This document shows positions 34,652-43,800 of a stretch of DNA of 64,000 nt, one piece after another; position 1 is the stretch's first letter; each line of letters starts with the position of its first letter. The position numbers and the translations under genes were made by a program. The notes below the pieces were generated by a model. The model did no database searches, had not been told where the DNA came from, and was given only the letters and a program-made list of their open reading frames with translations. This DNA is from JALEFZ01 sp038527485 (lineage in GTDB: Bacteria > Bacteroidota > Bacteroidia > J057), in NCBI GenBank assembly GCA_038527485.1, contig JBCBFT010000026.1:1-64000 (forward strand), in the 5' to 3' direction.

Positions 34652-35494
34652 TTGCCTAAAATGGAAATCCGCCCTCTTTCAAGCATCTCCTTCGATGAAG
34701 TCCTTGCTTCATTCTTACAGGCATTTGAAAACTACTTTGTCAAAATGCCGACAGACAAGCAGTACTACGAAAATAGATGGAAGGCCGCCAAAGTAGATTG
34801 GGACGCCTCCTATGGGATGTTTGATAAATCGCAACTGGTTGGCTTTATCATTCATGCGATCGATCGCCGCAACCAGCTCCTCACAGCCTTCAATACAGGT
34901 ACAGGTGTCATCCCCGCTTATCGAGGCAAGCGAATCATCCAGTCCATCTATACACATGCACTCAAAGATCTGGCTCAACGAGGAATCCAAAGGACCACGC
35001 TAGAGGTCATTACAAAGAATCATATTGCCGTAAGGCTGTACCAAGGGGTTGGCTTTGAGATCATCAAAAAATACCTTTGCTTCAAGGGAAGCTTGCCTAC
35101 CGTCGATATTCCGCCCCCTTCATTAGTAGAGCGAGAAAAAGAAGCCATCGATTGGGATGCCTTGCCCCATCAGGATAAATACTCCTGGGACAACCAGCGA
35201 GAATCCATTTTGGAAGGCGCTTATCGTTATTTTCAAGTCTTACATGAAGGAGAGGCAGAGTCATTTTTCATTATCCAGCCAGCGCAGCACTATGTAGCGC
35301 AAATGGGATTACTACAAGAGAACAACCAAAGCTGGGATAGGCTATTTGCGAGTATCAGACAGATTTCTCCTACGATGAAGATCAATAATATAGACAACCG
35401 ATTGACAGAAAAGATCCACCAACTTCAGCGCATAGGGCTAAAACATACGGTAGATCAATATGAGATGGAGTTAGAAATAGTGGATTTGATTTAA
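34652..35494 (+). CDS. GNAT-family N-acetyltransferase
   Basis: 280 residues, cytosolic. N-terminal GNAT fold: SFDEVLASFLQAFENYFV, LVGFIIHAIDRR, and the acetyl-CoA region GTGVIPAYRGKRIIQSIYTH followed by RTTLEVITKNHIAVRLYQGVGF (parts of about residues 88-132). The 140-residue C-terminal part (LEGAYRYFQVLHEGEAESFF) is a second, GNAT-like half often seen in two-domain members. Substrate unknown. Confidence 0.88.
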   Translation: MPKMEIRPLSSISFDEVLASFLQAFENYFVKMPTDKQYYENRWKAAKVDWDASYGMFDKSQLVGFIIHAIDRRNQLLTAFNTGTGVIPAYRGKRIIQSIYTHALKDLAQRGIQRTTLEVITKNHIAVRLYQGVGFEIIKKYLCFKGSLPTVDIPPPSLVEREKEAIDWDALPHQDKYSWDNQRESILEGAYRYFQVLHEGEAESFFIIQPAQHYVAQMGLLQENNQSWDRLFASIRQISPTMKINNIDNRLTEKIHQLQRIGLKHTVDQYEMELEIVDLI

Positions 35495-35509
35495 CTTGAG
35501 CACCTAACC

Positions 35510-36316
35510 ATGAATACAAATATGCCACATGTAAAGTTTCACGCTATCGTATGCGCAGGATGGATCATCCTTTGGCTAGCAGGTTGCCAAAACGCAGAAT
35601 CTGGGCAAACGCCTCTTGCTCCGATTGTTTCTCCTACTGTTGCTGAAGCAGATTCCATCCAAAAGGAAAGTCCTTTTCTCCCATTCAACCAATATGACCA
35701 GGAAATACAAGAGATCGCTGAGATACATACCATAGATTGGATGTTGATCAAGGCAGTCATCATCAAAGAGTCACATTTCAATGAACAATTTATCTCTACA
35801 GCAGGTGCTGTGGGTTTGATGCAATTGATGCCTAGGGAGAGATCTTTCGTAAGTCAAGCCTATCGCAACTATGTCCAATCTCGTCGCCAAAAGAGAAATT
35901 CATTAGGGGAGAGAATATACCAGGGGAGAAAGGATACAGAATGGGCAGCAGATTATGTAAAAGAATTGGAAGCATTCAGGACACAATATCAAGAGGATCA
36001 TCCTGCTTTGTATGAAATAGATGCTCGCTTCAATCCTACATGGAACCTAAACTCAGGCGTCAACCAATTGGCTAGTGATTATCGATATTTTCGGAGCAGA
36101 GGACATGGCCCTTACGCCAGCCGTATATATGCGCTAGCCGCTTACAATGCGGGGAGAGGCGCCGTAGTGAAGGATAAGGCAAATCGCTACCTAGATAGGA
36201 TTCCCGTAAATCGACAGACTGAATTGTATGTAGGCTATATCGAACGGATTTATGTAGAGTTGGTAAAAGAGAAAGGCCTGATCACTAAATCAAATGAATG
36301 GATCCTGAAAATATAA
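35510..36316 (+). CDS. Lipoprotein lytic transglycosylase (SLT domain)
   Basis: 268 residues. Lipobox WLAGC (Cys 26) attaches it to a membrane. The SLT domain (about 65-250) has the catalytic Glu 87 in KAVIIKESHFN, the following STAGAVGLMQLMP and, after a 100-residue insert with coiled-coil character (RRQKRNSLGERIYQG, EWAADYVKELEAFRTQY), the typical end YALAAYNAGRGAV. It should cleave peptidoglycan between MurNAc and GlcNAc. The insert is longer than usual. 15 bp after the GNAT gene, so likely co-transcribed. Confidence 0.9.
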   Translation: MNTNMPHVKFHAIVCAGWIILWLAGCQNAESGQTPLAPIVSPTVAEADSIQKESPFLPFNQYDQEIQEIAEIHTIDWMLIKAVIIKESHFNEQFISTAGAVGLMQLMPRERSFVSQAYRNYVQSRRQKRNSLGERIYQGRKDTEWAADYVKELEAFRTQYQEDHPALYEIDARFNPTWNLNSGVNQLASDYRYFRSRGHGPYASRIYALAAYNAGRGAVVKDKANRYLDRIPVNRQTELYVGYIERIYVELVKEKGLITKSNEWILKI

Positions 36317-36365
36317 TCCCTACACAAGTCATATTTGCTATTCTCTACAAGTTCCACGGTTTTGA

Positions 36366-36569
36366 GCATCCCTTCCTTATCTTCAATCACCCAAAGTGAT
36401 TGGACACGCAGGGCGAGGATTGGGATTTGCTTCGATCAAGTTTTACATACCCGAAAAAGACTTGGACGTGATTGTACTAGAAAATGTCTACAATGACGAT
36501 CCAAGCATTATTTACCACTTCGAGAAAAAGATACGGAAGCTAGTATTGAGTAGTCATTTGGTGAAATGA
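36366..36569 (+). pseudogene. C-terminal remnant of a serine hydrolase (beta-lactamase family)
   Basis: A frame open from 36366 to TGA at 36567 has no start but reads PYLQSPKVIGHAGRGLGF, ASIKFYIPEKDLDVIVLENV, IIYHFEKKIRKLVLSSHLVK. 'GHAGRGLGF...' is the HxG-motif region and 'YIPEKDLDVIVLEN' the following strand of the PF00144 family. The SxxK and YxN parts are missing. With the remnant at 30.8 kb it marks loss of related genes around the intact one at 33.4 kb. Confidence 0.65.
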
Positions 36570-36692
36570 TCGTCCTTTTAACGAACGCCACACAGAAATA
36601 AGCTACCTAGCAGCGCATGAACACCGAAACAAAAAATGGTACACGCCCTATGAGTCCTTCTCATAGCGCATGTACCCCTTACGTCAAATCAA

Positions 36693-38546
36693 TTATTGTT
36701 TGGTAAACTTCAGCGGTGCTTTGCCTTCGACCACCACAGAATATATCCCTGCACTGAGCTCGGAGACATCAATCTTTTGGGCAGACGTTTCCATCACCAG
36801 TTTCCCTAGCACATTGAATATACGGATGGATCTCCCTTCTTCAAGCCCTTGGATTTGGAGGGTACGAGAAGTAGGATTGGGGAATAATCGAAACGGTTCT
36901 TCGGCCTCCACTTCGACCGCTTGCATCCTTGCATTGACAGCATCAAAACGCCAGTGCTGATTTTGGTTGGATGAATTCACCGACCATAACTTGACATTTT
37001 GGTTCTGTCCGCCTCCATTGCCTCCGTCTATGGCATAGCCTGAAGCATTTCGTTTGATCAACATATAATGTCCATTTCCTACGCTGACCTTCTGCCAGTG
37101 CTGATTTTGGTTATTGGCACCACAAGTCCATAGGTACACATTTTGATTGTTGCTCCCGCCATTTCCACCATCTATGCAGTAGTTCGTGTTCAACTTCTGA
37201 TACGAGTAATAGCCATTGCCACGGTCGATCTCTACCCACGTGAGGTTGGGATGATTGATGTTGGACCAAAGCTCGATAGATTGGCCGTTGGCTCCTCCAC
37301 TTCCTCCATCCATGGCATAGCCTGTGGCATTGCGCTTGACAAATCGGAAGCTGCCTCCCGAGCTATTCCCGCTATTTCCAGAAGTCGTAAAGTTAGGTCC
37401 AGGTCCTGCCCCATAGGCCGCTCCTGAATTATCCGCACATTTCGATCTTACCTGCCACTGATACGTCGTGTTGCTGCTGAGCCCTGAAATGGTATGTTGG
37501 GTGCCATTGCGAATACTTGTTTTGTAGCTCCATGAAGAAGTCCCCACTTTACGCCAGCGTACATTGTAGTGATCAGCATTGGATACAGCGTTCCAGTCCA
37601 AGGTGGCAGAGGAACTCCCGATATTGTCCACATGGCGGTTGGAAGGTACGGCCGTATTGTTACAGCCACTCCCACTACTGCTTCCATTCAACGAAATCTC
37701 ACTGATCCCAACCAAGCCATAGTTACTTGTACTTTTCTGTGCGATGTCAGAAGAACTTTTCACAGACTGTAGATAACAACCCGCCTTGAAATAGCATCCT
37801 GTCGCATTGACAGCGTTAGAGGTAAAAATCGTTTGGTTACGAGAACCATTGTTGTTCAGTACATAGAGCTTGATGATGCTATTTTGCATGGTCAACTCTA
37901 AATAAATCTCTGAATCCATAGAGAAATAATAGCCTGTTTCATCAGAGACGGCCGTAGGGTTGTCATCTGGATCTGTCGCGAATCCGAGCACACGAATGCG
38001 TATCTGTCCAGTGGTCTGGTTGCCAGAACCTTGTGCCTGTATGCGTACTGCATCATCGATGGAGCCTGAATTACTGTGAATCTGACCAAAAGCGAGCTTT
38101 CCTGAATGAGGGAGTCTGTCTACCCTCACGCGCCATTTCATAGAATACTGTGTGCTCGTCGTACCATTCCAGTAAATTTCAGTCTTGCCACTGTTGGTTA
38201 CTTCCATCTCACGCAACTCTGTACGGGGATTCCCTGACCCTCCTGAAGAAGGGTTGCCTACATAGGTTCTGAACCATGTATATCCGTTGGAGTAGTAAAA
38301 CCAGTTGTTGTTACTGTGTGTGCTCAATGGCTGTTTGTTGTCTACATAAGTCAGGCCATTGTTATTTTGGTTGATGTTAAACGACCCGCTGTAGGCATTT
38401 AACTTCCACGAGGCCAAGCCACCCAGATTACTCGCAGGTGTCTGTGCGGGTAAAAACCCGATCGTTAGCATAAAGGCCAGGGCGACCCAACATGAGGTTA
38501 GCGGTGAAAAACCACTTTTGCGATTGTGAATAGTCCTTTTTTCCAT
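36693..38546 (-). CDS. Secreted PL7 alginate lyase with FN3, ricin-type and T9SS domains
   Basis: 617 residues with signal peptide. The PL7 catalytic domain (about 37-290) has the three family motifs: NPRTELREM (about 106-114; R and E), AFGQIHSN (about 152-159; Q and H) and YFKAGCYLQS (about 252-261; Tyr and Lys). Then an FN3 domain (about 300-388), a ricin-type beta-trefoil (about 397-540) with repeated YAMDGGSGGANGQSIELW-like units, and a type A T9SS sorting domain (LFPNPTSRTLQIQGLEEG; LSAGIYSVVVEG). It cleaves alginate by beta-elimination outside the cell. No SusCD pair or PL17 oligoalginate lyase is nearby. A GntR-like site lies about 0.69 kb upstream. Confidence 0.93.
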   Translation of the reverse strand: MEKRTIHNRKSGFSPLTSCWVALAFMLTIGFLPAQTPASNLGGLASWKLNAYSGSFNINQNNNGLTYVDNKQPLSTHSNNNWFYYSNGYTWFRTYVGNPSSGGSGNPRTELREMEVTNSGKTEIYWNGTTSTQYSMKWRVRVDRLPHSGKLAFGQIHSNSGSIDDAVRIQAQGSGNQTTGQIRIRVLGFATDPDDNPTAVSDETGYYFSMDSEIYLELTMQNSIIKLYVLNNNGSRNQTIFTSNAVNATGCYFKAGCYLQSVKSSSDIAQKSTSNYGLVGISEISLNGSSSGSGCNNTAVPSNRHVDNIGSSSATLDWNAVSNADHYNVRWRKVGTSSWSYKTSIRNGTQHTISGLSSNTTYQWQVRSKCADNSGAAYGAGPGPNFTTSGNSGNSSGGSFRFVKRNATGYAMDGGSGGANGQSIELWSNINHPNLTWVEIDRGNGYYSYQKLNTNYCIDGGNGGSNNQNVYLWTCGANNQNQHWQKVSVGNGHYMLIKRNASGYAIDGGNGGGQNQNVKLWSVNSSNQNQHWRFDAVNARMQAVEVEAEEPFRLFPNPTSRTLQIQGLEEGRSIRIFNVLGKLVMETSAQKIDVSELSAGIYSVVVEGKAPLKFTKQ

Positions 38547-39660
38547 TGTGATTGGTTTAGTTTTAGAGATTCATTGTGTGTCAAATCAAAAAGAACGAAG
38601 CGTGATGTTTCCATCTGCTTTTGCACGTAGCGTAGTCCGAACATGCGCATCCCAATGGATCATGAAGAATGGAGTGGTCCCTCCCCTCGAGGAACCAACT
38701 CCTTAGGGTACTTCCATTACCAAATAGAATGCACCAGACTGTCTATTTCTCGTCTGAGATATATGTCTAGATGTTGAAAAATATCACCAAACTCATGAAG
38801 GGGAATGACCTACCTATAGCCTTTCGAAAACATACATCAAAAAGCATATTTTCGTTATATACAGGTTCATTCCTGTCAAATCAATAGAAGAGAAGGTACC
38901 TATCACGCTTCCATTCTGATGATAATGACTCCCTGCATCCTACATTTCGCACAGACGATCTGCAAGAAAATCATGAGTATACGTTCTAGTAATTGCTGCT
39001 ATAGGTATAAGAGGGGCAAACGTATAGCAGCTTCCTGCTTGGTAATGGAATGAATAAGGAGAGATGGAAATGTTTTTTTGTCTAAATGTTGTGGATGAAA
39101 CAAAAAACGTAGAATCAGCTGTGTCAACTCGGAGCAGAACAGAAGAGATGAGGGTGGGGGAACTTTCTTCTGTCAGGAAGCCCAGAGGACTGTGCGAGTA
39201 TTGTAGAAATCATGTTGCAGTAGTTAGCGTGTATAATTGGTCAACCAATTATTGGTTGACTAATTATAGGGTATTTTTCTCATATCGCAAAAAATAATTT
39301 TAATTATTCTTCCACTCATGAACAGTTTCATTCACATTTATTACTTTTTCATTATGCAGCTAAGGGATTACAAGAATAAGCATCTCATTTATAACCAATA
39401 TTTTATACCAGAAAAAATTATCTATTTATCTACTTTTTACCGTGACGTATAAAGATTCGAAGGAGTCTTACGCTTAAGAATGTAGATACAGAGAAATAGC
39501 CATACACCTCCCCTACAGAAAGGCACTACGCTTAATATCTTATCCGCCACGAATCCTGGAATCACTCCATCTTCCTAGGGAAATGGCTGTAACTTTTTGT
39601 GAAATGAAAAAATTCCGTCCTTGATAGTTACATAGATTATTTTTTCAAATACCCCAACCT
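38547..39660. other. Long intergenic region
   Basis: About 1.1 kb upstream of the alginate lyase (minus) and the next lipoprotein (plus). AT-rich from 39230. A 77-codon frame at 39064-39297 spans the palindrome at 39235 and is not convincing. Apart from that palindrome I see nothing. Confidence 0.5.
39235..39263. promoter_or_regulatory. GntR/UxuR-like operator pair
   Basis: AATTGGT-CA-ACCAATT (39235-39250) is a 7-bp inverted repeat with a 2-bp centre, and TTGGT-TG-ACTAA (39252-39263) a near-perfect second one. The form AATTGGTnnACCAATT is that of the hexuronate regulators ExuR/UxuR of the GntR family in E. coli. In this place a site for an unknown GntR protein is plausible; none is encoded in the window. 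Confidence 0.45.
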
Positions 39661-40470
39661 ATGAGACACATCAATATCAATCTATGGATACTCATCCTAC
39701 TTTCCTATAGCTTGCTACTATGCGCCTGTGAGGGACCTGACCAGTTGTTTCGAGAACCTCAGCCAGCGGGCGAAAAAGAAGTCAGAGAAATTCCCATTGA
39801 TTTTCAAGGCGTGTGGGGAGACGCTCATACAGGAGAACGCAAACTTTGGATTAGCAAGGGAAAAGTCATGGGATTTGACAGTGAAATGAAAAGAATTCTC
39901 CGATCCGAACTGTATGAGAAAGGGTATCTGCTGAGACAAGATTCTCTATTCAAAACGAAAGAGCTAGCCGTAGATTCTCTTCCGAGGGTTCCCGATGATT
40001 TTATAGGAATCGTAGGAGATACCGTAGTACAAGAGCGGAACTATAAATTCCCTGTATTTGATGGTATAACGCAACAAGTCCTGAGCGTAAGCGGAGATAG
40101 TACGAGTATATGCTGGGTAGGAGATACACTTCAGATTCAATACTGGGGATGGGAGCTCTACTTCCAGCAATATCAGTATGGATTGATTCGATCAAAAAAG
40201 GGGTATGTATTCCTCAATCTGACTCTAGAGCAGGATCAATGGCTGGTCTTTGTCCTCAAATTGGAGCGCCCCGATCAGTTGATGTTTACCTATATCAATA
40301 ATTTCAAGGAGATGGAAAAAGATTATTTTGCAGTAGAAGAAAAACAACTGTTGACAAAATCAGGAGATACAATCACCCAATACTATGCAGCACCCAAACC
40401 GAGGCAGTTGTTTCAATTCCTCAAAAGCGATAGTTTAGAGTGGGAATCCGCTGTCCGTTTGAATCCTTAA
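39661..40470 (+). CDS. Hypothetical lipoprotein
   Basis: 269 residues. Lipobox LCAC (Cys about 23). N-terminal mature part IDFQGVWGDAHTGERKLWISKG, seen as two strands, and an acidic middle (FIGIVGDTVVQERNYKF, ICWVGDTLQIQYWGWELYF). 'F.G.W.....G...L.I..GK' recalls lipocalin-like lipoproteins of Bacteroidota. Function unknown. 41 bp before the LRR gene on the same strand; likely one operon. Confidence 0.7.
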   Translation: MRHININLWILILLSYSLLLCACEGPDQLFREPQPAGEKEVREIPIDFQGVWGDAHTGERKLWISKGKVMGFDSEMKRILRSELYEKGYLLRQDSLFKTKELAVDSLPRVPDDFIGIVGDTVVQERNYKFPVFDGITQQVLSVSGDSTSICWVGDTLQIQYWGWELYFQQYQYGLIRSKKGYVFLNLTLEQDQWLVFVLKLERPDQLMFTYINNFKEMEKDYFAVEEKQLLTKSGDTITQYYAAPKPRQLFQFLKSDSLEWESAVRLNP

Positions 40471-40511
40471 AGCGTGTGAATGGATGTGAGATATAAACAG
40501 AGCATAAACCC

Positions 40512-41318
40512 ATGAAAATACCCAAAGCAGGAAAAGATCAACTCGCAAATCGATATGATCCCATCATTGATTCTCTAGACGAGCCCATGAGGGTGCAAGC
40601 TTTTACGGAAGAGGTACTAGATAGAAACAATATTTTCATTTACACACTTGCCATGGACTTTGACCCGTCAGTCTCTGCCAAAGAAAGAAAAGCTATAAGT
40701 GACGGTTGGATCTCAAAGTTTCCTACCCTATCCCATGTAAAACAACTTGAAGTAAGACATCGTGTAAGGCAAGACTACTTCGAGGCCATATGTGAAATGG
40801 AACACTTAGAGTCTTTGAATATTTGGACGTCAACTGTGCAGGATATAGGTTCTATTAAAAAACTCAGCAAGCTCAAAAAGCTGACCTTGAGTAACTTCTC
40901 TAGACTAACAGATCTATCCCCTTTATTGGAGCTGAGAGTATTAGAATCGCTATCGATTGCCGCCTCCTTCAAAGTATCAGATTACGGTCTCATCGGAGAT
41001 ATGGCAAGTCTACGTTCTCTTACCTTGGGAGGAGATTATTTTGCGCCTAGAAACTTGGCCATATCTAGCTTGAAACCATTCACTAAGTTAGATCAGTTAG
41101 AAGTACTCGACTTGTCTTCTACCTCCATTAAGGACCGAGATTATAGCCCGTTACTAGACCTACAGAAGCTCAAACGGCTAGATGCAAGCTGGCGAATGAA
41201 AAAGGAAGAAAGAGAAAAGATTATCAAAGAACATCCTTCGCTGCAATCAGGCTTCTTTGTGGCTTACGATTTTATAAAGAATGAATTTAAGGACGGAATT
41301 GAATGGTGGATAGCATAA
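40512..41318 (+). CDS. Leucine-rich-repeat protein
   Basis: 268 residues, no signal peptide. SDS22-like LRRs from about 75 to 235 (VKQLEVRH, LESLNIWT, LKKLTLSNFSRLTDLSPL, LESLSIAASFKVSDYGL, LRSLTLGGDY, LEVLDLSSTSIKDRDYSPL, LKRLDASW). Cytosolic protein-binding scaffold by inference. Its stop TAA overlaps the ATG of a broken downstream frame (TAATG), so it once had a coupled partner. Confidence 0.78.
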   Translation: MKIPKAGKDQLANRYDPIIDSLDEPMRVQAFTEEVLDRNNIFIYTLAMDFDPSVSAKERKAISDGWISKFPTLSHVKQLEVRHRVRQDYFEAICEMEHLESLNIWTSTVQDIGSIKKLSKLKKLTLSNFSRLTDLSPLLELRVLESLSIAASFKVSDYGLIGDMASLRSLTLGGDYFAPRNLAISSLKPFTKLDQLEVLDLSSTSIKDRDYSPLLDLQKLKRLDASWRMKKEEREKIIKEHPSLQSGFFVAYDFIKNEFKDGIEWWIA

Positions 41319-41606
41319 TGCGGAATTGTCTGAACCTGTACATAGTATACTTGTCCAGTTTAAGGAAATTTGATGAGCTTCTTGTTTACAAATACAAACA
41401 TGGCAAGGAGAAAAAGCTGTTCAAGACCGCTCCATTGATCTTTGTACAATACCCTTGAAATCACGCTGTTTTATGAAAATCGAAAAGGGTGGACGCAGGC
41501 AGAATGGAAGGAGTGAATGGAATCATTCGAAGTCATGGTCAAAAACCCTGCCTTAAGGGAGAACGTAAGGACCATAACAAAAGGGCTAAAACCTAGATAT
41601 GGGTAA
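41318..41606 (+). pseudogene. Frameshifted and interrupted gene coupled to the LRR gene
   Basis: ATG at 41318 overlaps the previous stop. The frame reads MRNCLNLYIVYLSSL, FDELLVYKYKHGKEKKLF, KTAPLIFVQYP and stops at 41458. In the next frame the text continues NTLEITLFYENRKGWTQAEW, KE, then TGA at 41514, then MESFEVMVKNPALRENVRTI and TKGLKPRYG to TAA at 41604. So one frameshift near 41450 and one in-frame stop (TGA probably from TGG, Trp) break a gene of about 95 residues. No family recognised. Confidence 0.6.
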
Positions 41607-41622
41607 TACAAGCGTACAGACA

Positions 41623-42543
41623 ATGACGACACAAGAAAGAACCAAGCTAGCACATCAATCTTTGCGAGGCGTAGCCATAGGAGATGCTTTTGGTGAGAGC
41701 TTTTTCGGTGAGACGGATCGCATCCTCCACTTGATTCAGCAGCGTAAGATGCCTGATACGAGTTGGGAGTTCACAGACGATACGGTTATGGCCATAGCGG
41801 TATATGACCAGCTAAAGTTGAATCAAACCATCCATCAGGATCAACTGGCGCAGGCCTTTGCCACCAATCAGGAGCAGGATATCAATCGTGGATATGGAGC
41901 TACAGCCAGGAGGATCTTACGAGAAATTGGAGAAGGAGGTGACTGGAAAGAGATCGCCCAGGGCGTGTTTGAAGGCATGGGATCGATGGGAAACGGAGCT
42001 TCTATGCGTGTCAGCCCTATAGGTGCTTTCTTTTATGATGACCTGGATCGCGTCAAAGCGCTCGCCATCCAATCGGCTGAAATCACACATACCCATTTAG
42101 AAGGAATCACAGGCGCCATTGCGGTAGCAATAGGGACCGCAATAGCCACTGAGATGAAAGCAAAAAACGAAACAATGGAGCCCAATGAGTTTATACAGCG
42201 GATCGTAGACACCTTACCTGACTCGGATACTAAATCCAAGATCCAAAAGGCTATGCGCGTTCCCTATACCTACCATATCGAGACCGTGAAATCTGTTTTG
42301 GGTAATGGGAGCAAAATCACAGCCCAAGACACGGTTCCCTTTGCTATCTGGTGCGCCGCACACAACCTGACAAATTTCGAGGCGTCGCTTTGGAAGGCTG
42401 TTTCTATCCTCGGCGATCGAGACACCATCTGTGCCATTGTGGGTGGCATCACCATCATGTCTACAGACGAAAAGCACATACCCAAAGCATGGACTCAATC
42501 TGTAGAAGATGTAGATACGAGTGTATTTATGCGCAATATGTAG
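41623..42543 (+). CDS. ADP-ribosylglycohydrolase (DraG/ADPRH family)
   Basis: 306 residues from MTTQERTKLAHQ (ATG 41623; 41599 also in frame). Family motifs: GVAIGDAFGESFF (about 16-28), the metal-binding WEFTDDTVMAI (about 52-62), NGASMRVSPIGAFFYD, EITHTHLEGITGAIAVA and a C-terminal DRDTICAIVGGITIM with the second Asp-Thr pair. Two Mg2+ ions are bound by the Thr-Asp-Asp and Asp-x-Asp/Thr sets. It removes ADP-ribose from a protein, nucleic acid or small molecule; no ADP-ribosyltransferase is nearby, so the target is open. Confidence 0.93.
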   Translation: MTTQERTKLAHQSLRGVAIGDAFGESFFGETDRILHLIQQRKMPDTSWEFTDDTVMAIAVYDQLKLNQTIHQDQLAQAFATNQEQDINRGYGATARRILREIGEGGDWKEIAQGVFEGMGSMGNGASMRVSPIGAFFYDDLDRVKALAIQSAEITHTHLEGITGAIAVAIGTAIATEMKAKNETMEPNEFIQRIVDTLPDSDTKSKIQKAMRVPYTYHIETVKSVLGNGSKITAQDTVPFAIWCAAHNLTNFEASLWKAVSILGDRDTICAIVGGITIMSTDEKHIPKAWTQSVEDVDTSVFMRNM

Positions 42544-42620
42544 GACCACCGCTATGGCGTGGTCAACTAAATCACAGCCACAGCGTGGTCAAAAAAAATA
42601 CCGCATGGCGTGGTCCCCCC
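42541..42620. repeat. GCGTGGTC repeat array
   Basis: GCGTGGTC occurs at 42557, 42583 and 42608, i.e. at 26 and 25 bp. The first unit forms a palindrome with GACCACC and matches 25 of 26 bases of 17299-17324. The array begins at the stop codon of the ADP-ribosylglycohydrolase gene. Confidence 0.7.
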
Positions 42621-42722
42621 CTCCACGACATGTTCACATCATTCGCAATATTTATTTCCCTTCATGTGTAAATAATTTCGTCAAATTCCGTATATACAAT
42701 TATCATATATGAAACTGCCATG

Positions 42723-43037
42723 ATGGAATATATTAACATCGGAATTGGACTCTTCCTCATCTTAAGTGGATTCCTTGTCAAGAGATACCCCAATCTCATC
42801 GCAGGTTATAACTCTATGTCTGCTGAGCGCAAGAAACGCGTCAATATAGAGGGGCTTTCCACATGGATGCGAAACAGTTTCCTAGGCATGGGCGTACTCA
42901 CCATCTTGGGCTACTACGCCCTACACTACATCGGCCTCGAAGGACTCGCCAACAATGTGATGCTCATCACCCTGATAGGAGGAAGCCTACTCTTGGTCTT
43001 TACGACCAGCCGCTTCGATCATGGAAAAACTGAGTGA
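42723..43037 (+). CDS. DUF3784 small membrane protein
   Basis: 104 residues. Three hydrophobic helices (INIGIGLFLILSGFLV, FLGMGVLTILGYYAL, VMLITLIGGSLLLVFTTS). Between the first two lies the conserved hydrophilic segment YPNLIAGYNSMSAERKKRVN, which is the DUF3784 signature. Inner membrane; function unknown. ATG at 42720 is a near-equal start. Confidence 0.85.
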   Translation: MEYINIGIGLFLILSGFLVKRYPNLIAGYNSMSAERKKRVNIEGLSTWMRNSFLGMGVLTILGYYALHYIGLEGLANNVMLITLIGGSLLLVFTTSRFDHGKTE

Positions 43038-43086
43038 ATCGGCCACTTTTCCGTTGCTATAGATAGCCACCCCATTTCCCTAAAAC

Positions 43087-43494
43087 ATGAACGTCCGCAT
43101 CTCAGAGACTAGAGACATCTCACTGCAATCCATACTCGATCTCTACAAGGCCAATGAATGGAGCGCCGCAGAGAAACCTACCCAGCTTTATCAGGCATTG
43201 ATGGATTCACATTCCTTGGTATCAGCTTGGGTCGGAGAGGATCTAGTGGGTTTGGGTAATGCCATTTCAGATGGACACTTGGTCGTATACTATCCACATC
43301 TATTGGTACATCCGCACTATCATGGCAGAGGAATCGGTCGAATGATCATGGATCAAATGCAGGAAACATACGGAGCATTTCACATGCAGATACTCACTGC
43401 AGATGGCAAGGCCATTGACTTTTATCAGAAGGTGGGGTTTGAAAGAGCAGGTGAAACAGAGCCTATGTGGATTTATAAAGGAAACGAACACTAA
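43087..43494 (+). CDS. GNAT-family N-acetyltransferase
   Basis: 135 residues, a minimal GNAT domain. SLVSAWVGEDLVGLGNAIS (strands 2-3), YYPHLLVHPHYHGRGIGRMI with the acetyl-CoA loop HPHYHGRGIGR (about 77-87), and ADGKAIDFYQKVGFERAGE. Substrate unknown. The following gene begins 6 bp after its stop, so the two are co-transcribed. Confidence 0.92.
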   Translation: MNVRISETRDISLQSILDLYKANEWSAAEKPTQLYQALMDSHSLVSAWVGEDLVGLGNAISDGHLVVYYPHLLVHPHYHGRGIGRMIMDQMQETYGAFHMQILTADGKAIDFYQKVGFERAGETEPMWIYKGNEH

Positions 43495-43500
43495 AATATC

Positions 43501-43800
43501 ATGATAGTAAGAGTCTGGCACGGACAAACGAAGGTAGAACACTTTGAGGCTTACACCGAATTCCTCAAAGGGAGAGCCATACCTGACTACCAGCAAACCG
43601 AAGGATTTGTGAAGCTCTCCTTTCTGAGGAGGATTGTCGGGGACACCGCCCACTTTACCCTTCTCACCTATTGGAAAAATCTAGAAGTGATCAAAAACTT
43701 TGCAGGCGAGGCTTATGAACTGGCGAAGTACTATCCCGAAGACCAGGAGTATTTATTGAAATTCGAGGAGAAAGTCACGCACTATGAGGTGTTCGCATAA
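43501..43800 (+). CDS. ABM-type (antibiotic biosynthesis monooxygenase) domain protein
   Basis: 99 residues. The ferredoxin-like alpha+beta order VRVWHGQTKVEHFEAYTEFL, FVKLSFLRRIVGDTAHFTLLT with YWKNLEVIKNFAGEAYELA and a last strand HYEVFA fits the ABM superfamily. Such small dimeric proteins are oxygenases or stress/quinone-binding proteins, and no more can be said. Coupled to the GNAT gene 6 bp upstream. Confidence 0.75.
   Translation: MIVRVWHGQTKVEHFEAYTEFLKGRAIPDYQQTEGFVKLSFLRRIVGDTAHFTLLTYWKNLEVIKNFAGEAYELAKYYPEDQEYLLKFEEKVTHYEVFA

Noticed and set aside
39064..39297. 77-codon frame over the GntR-like palindrome
   Set aside because: The C-terminal residues are just the translated palindrome; no family features.
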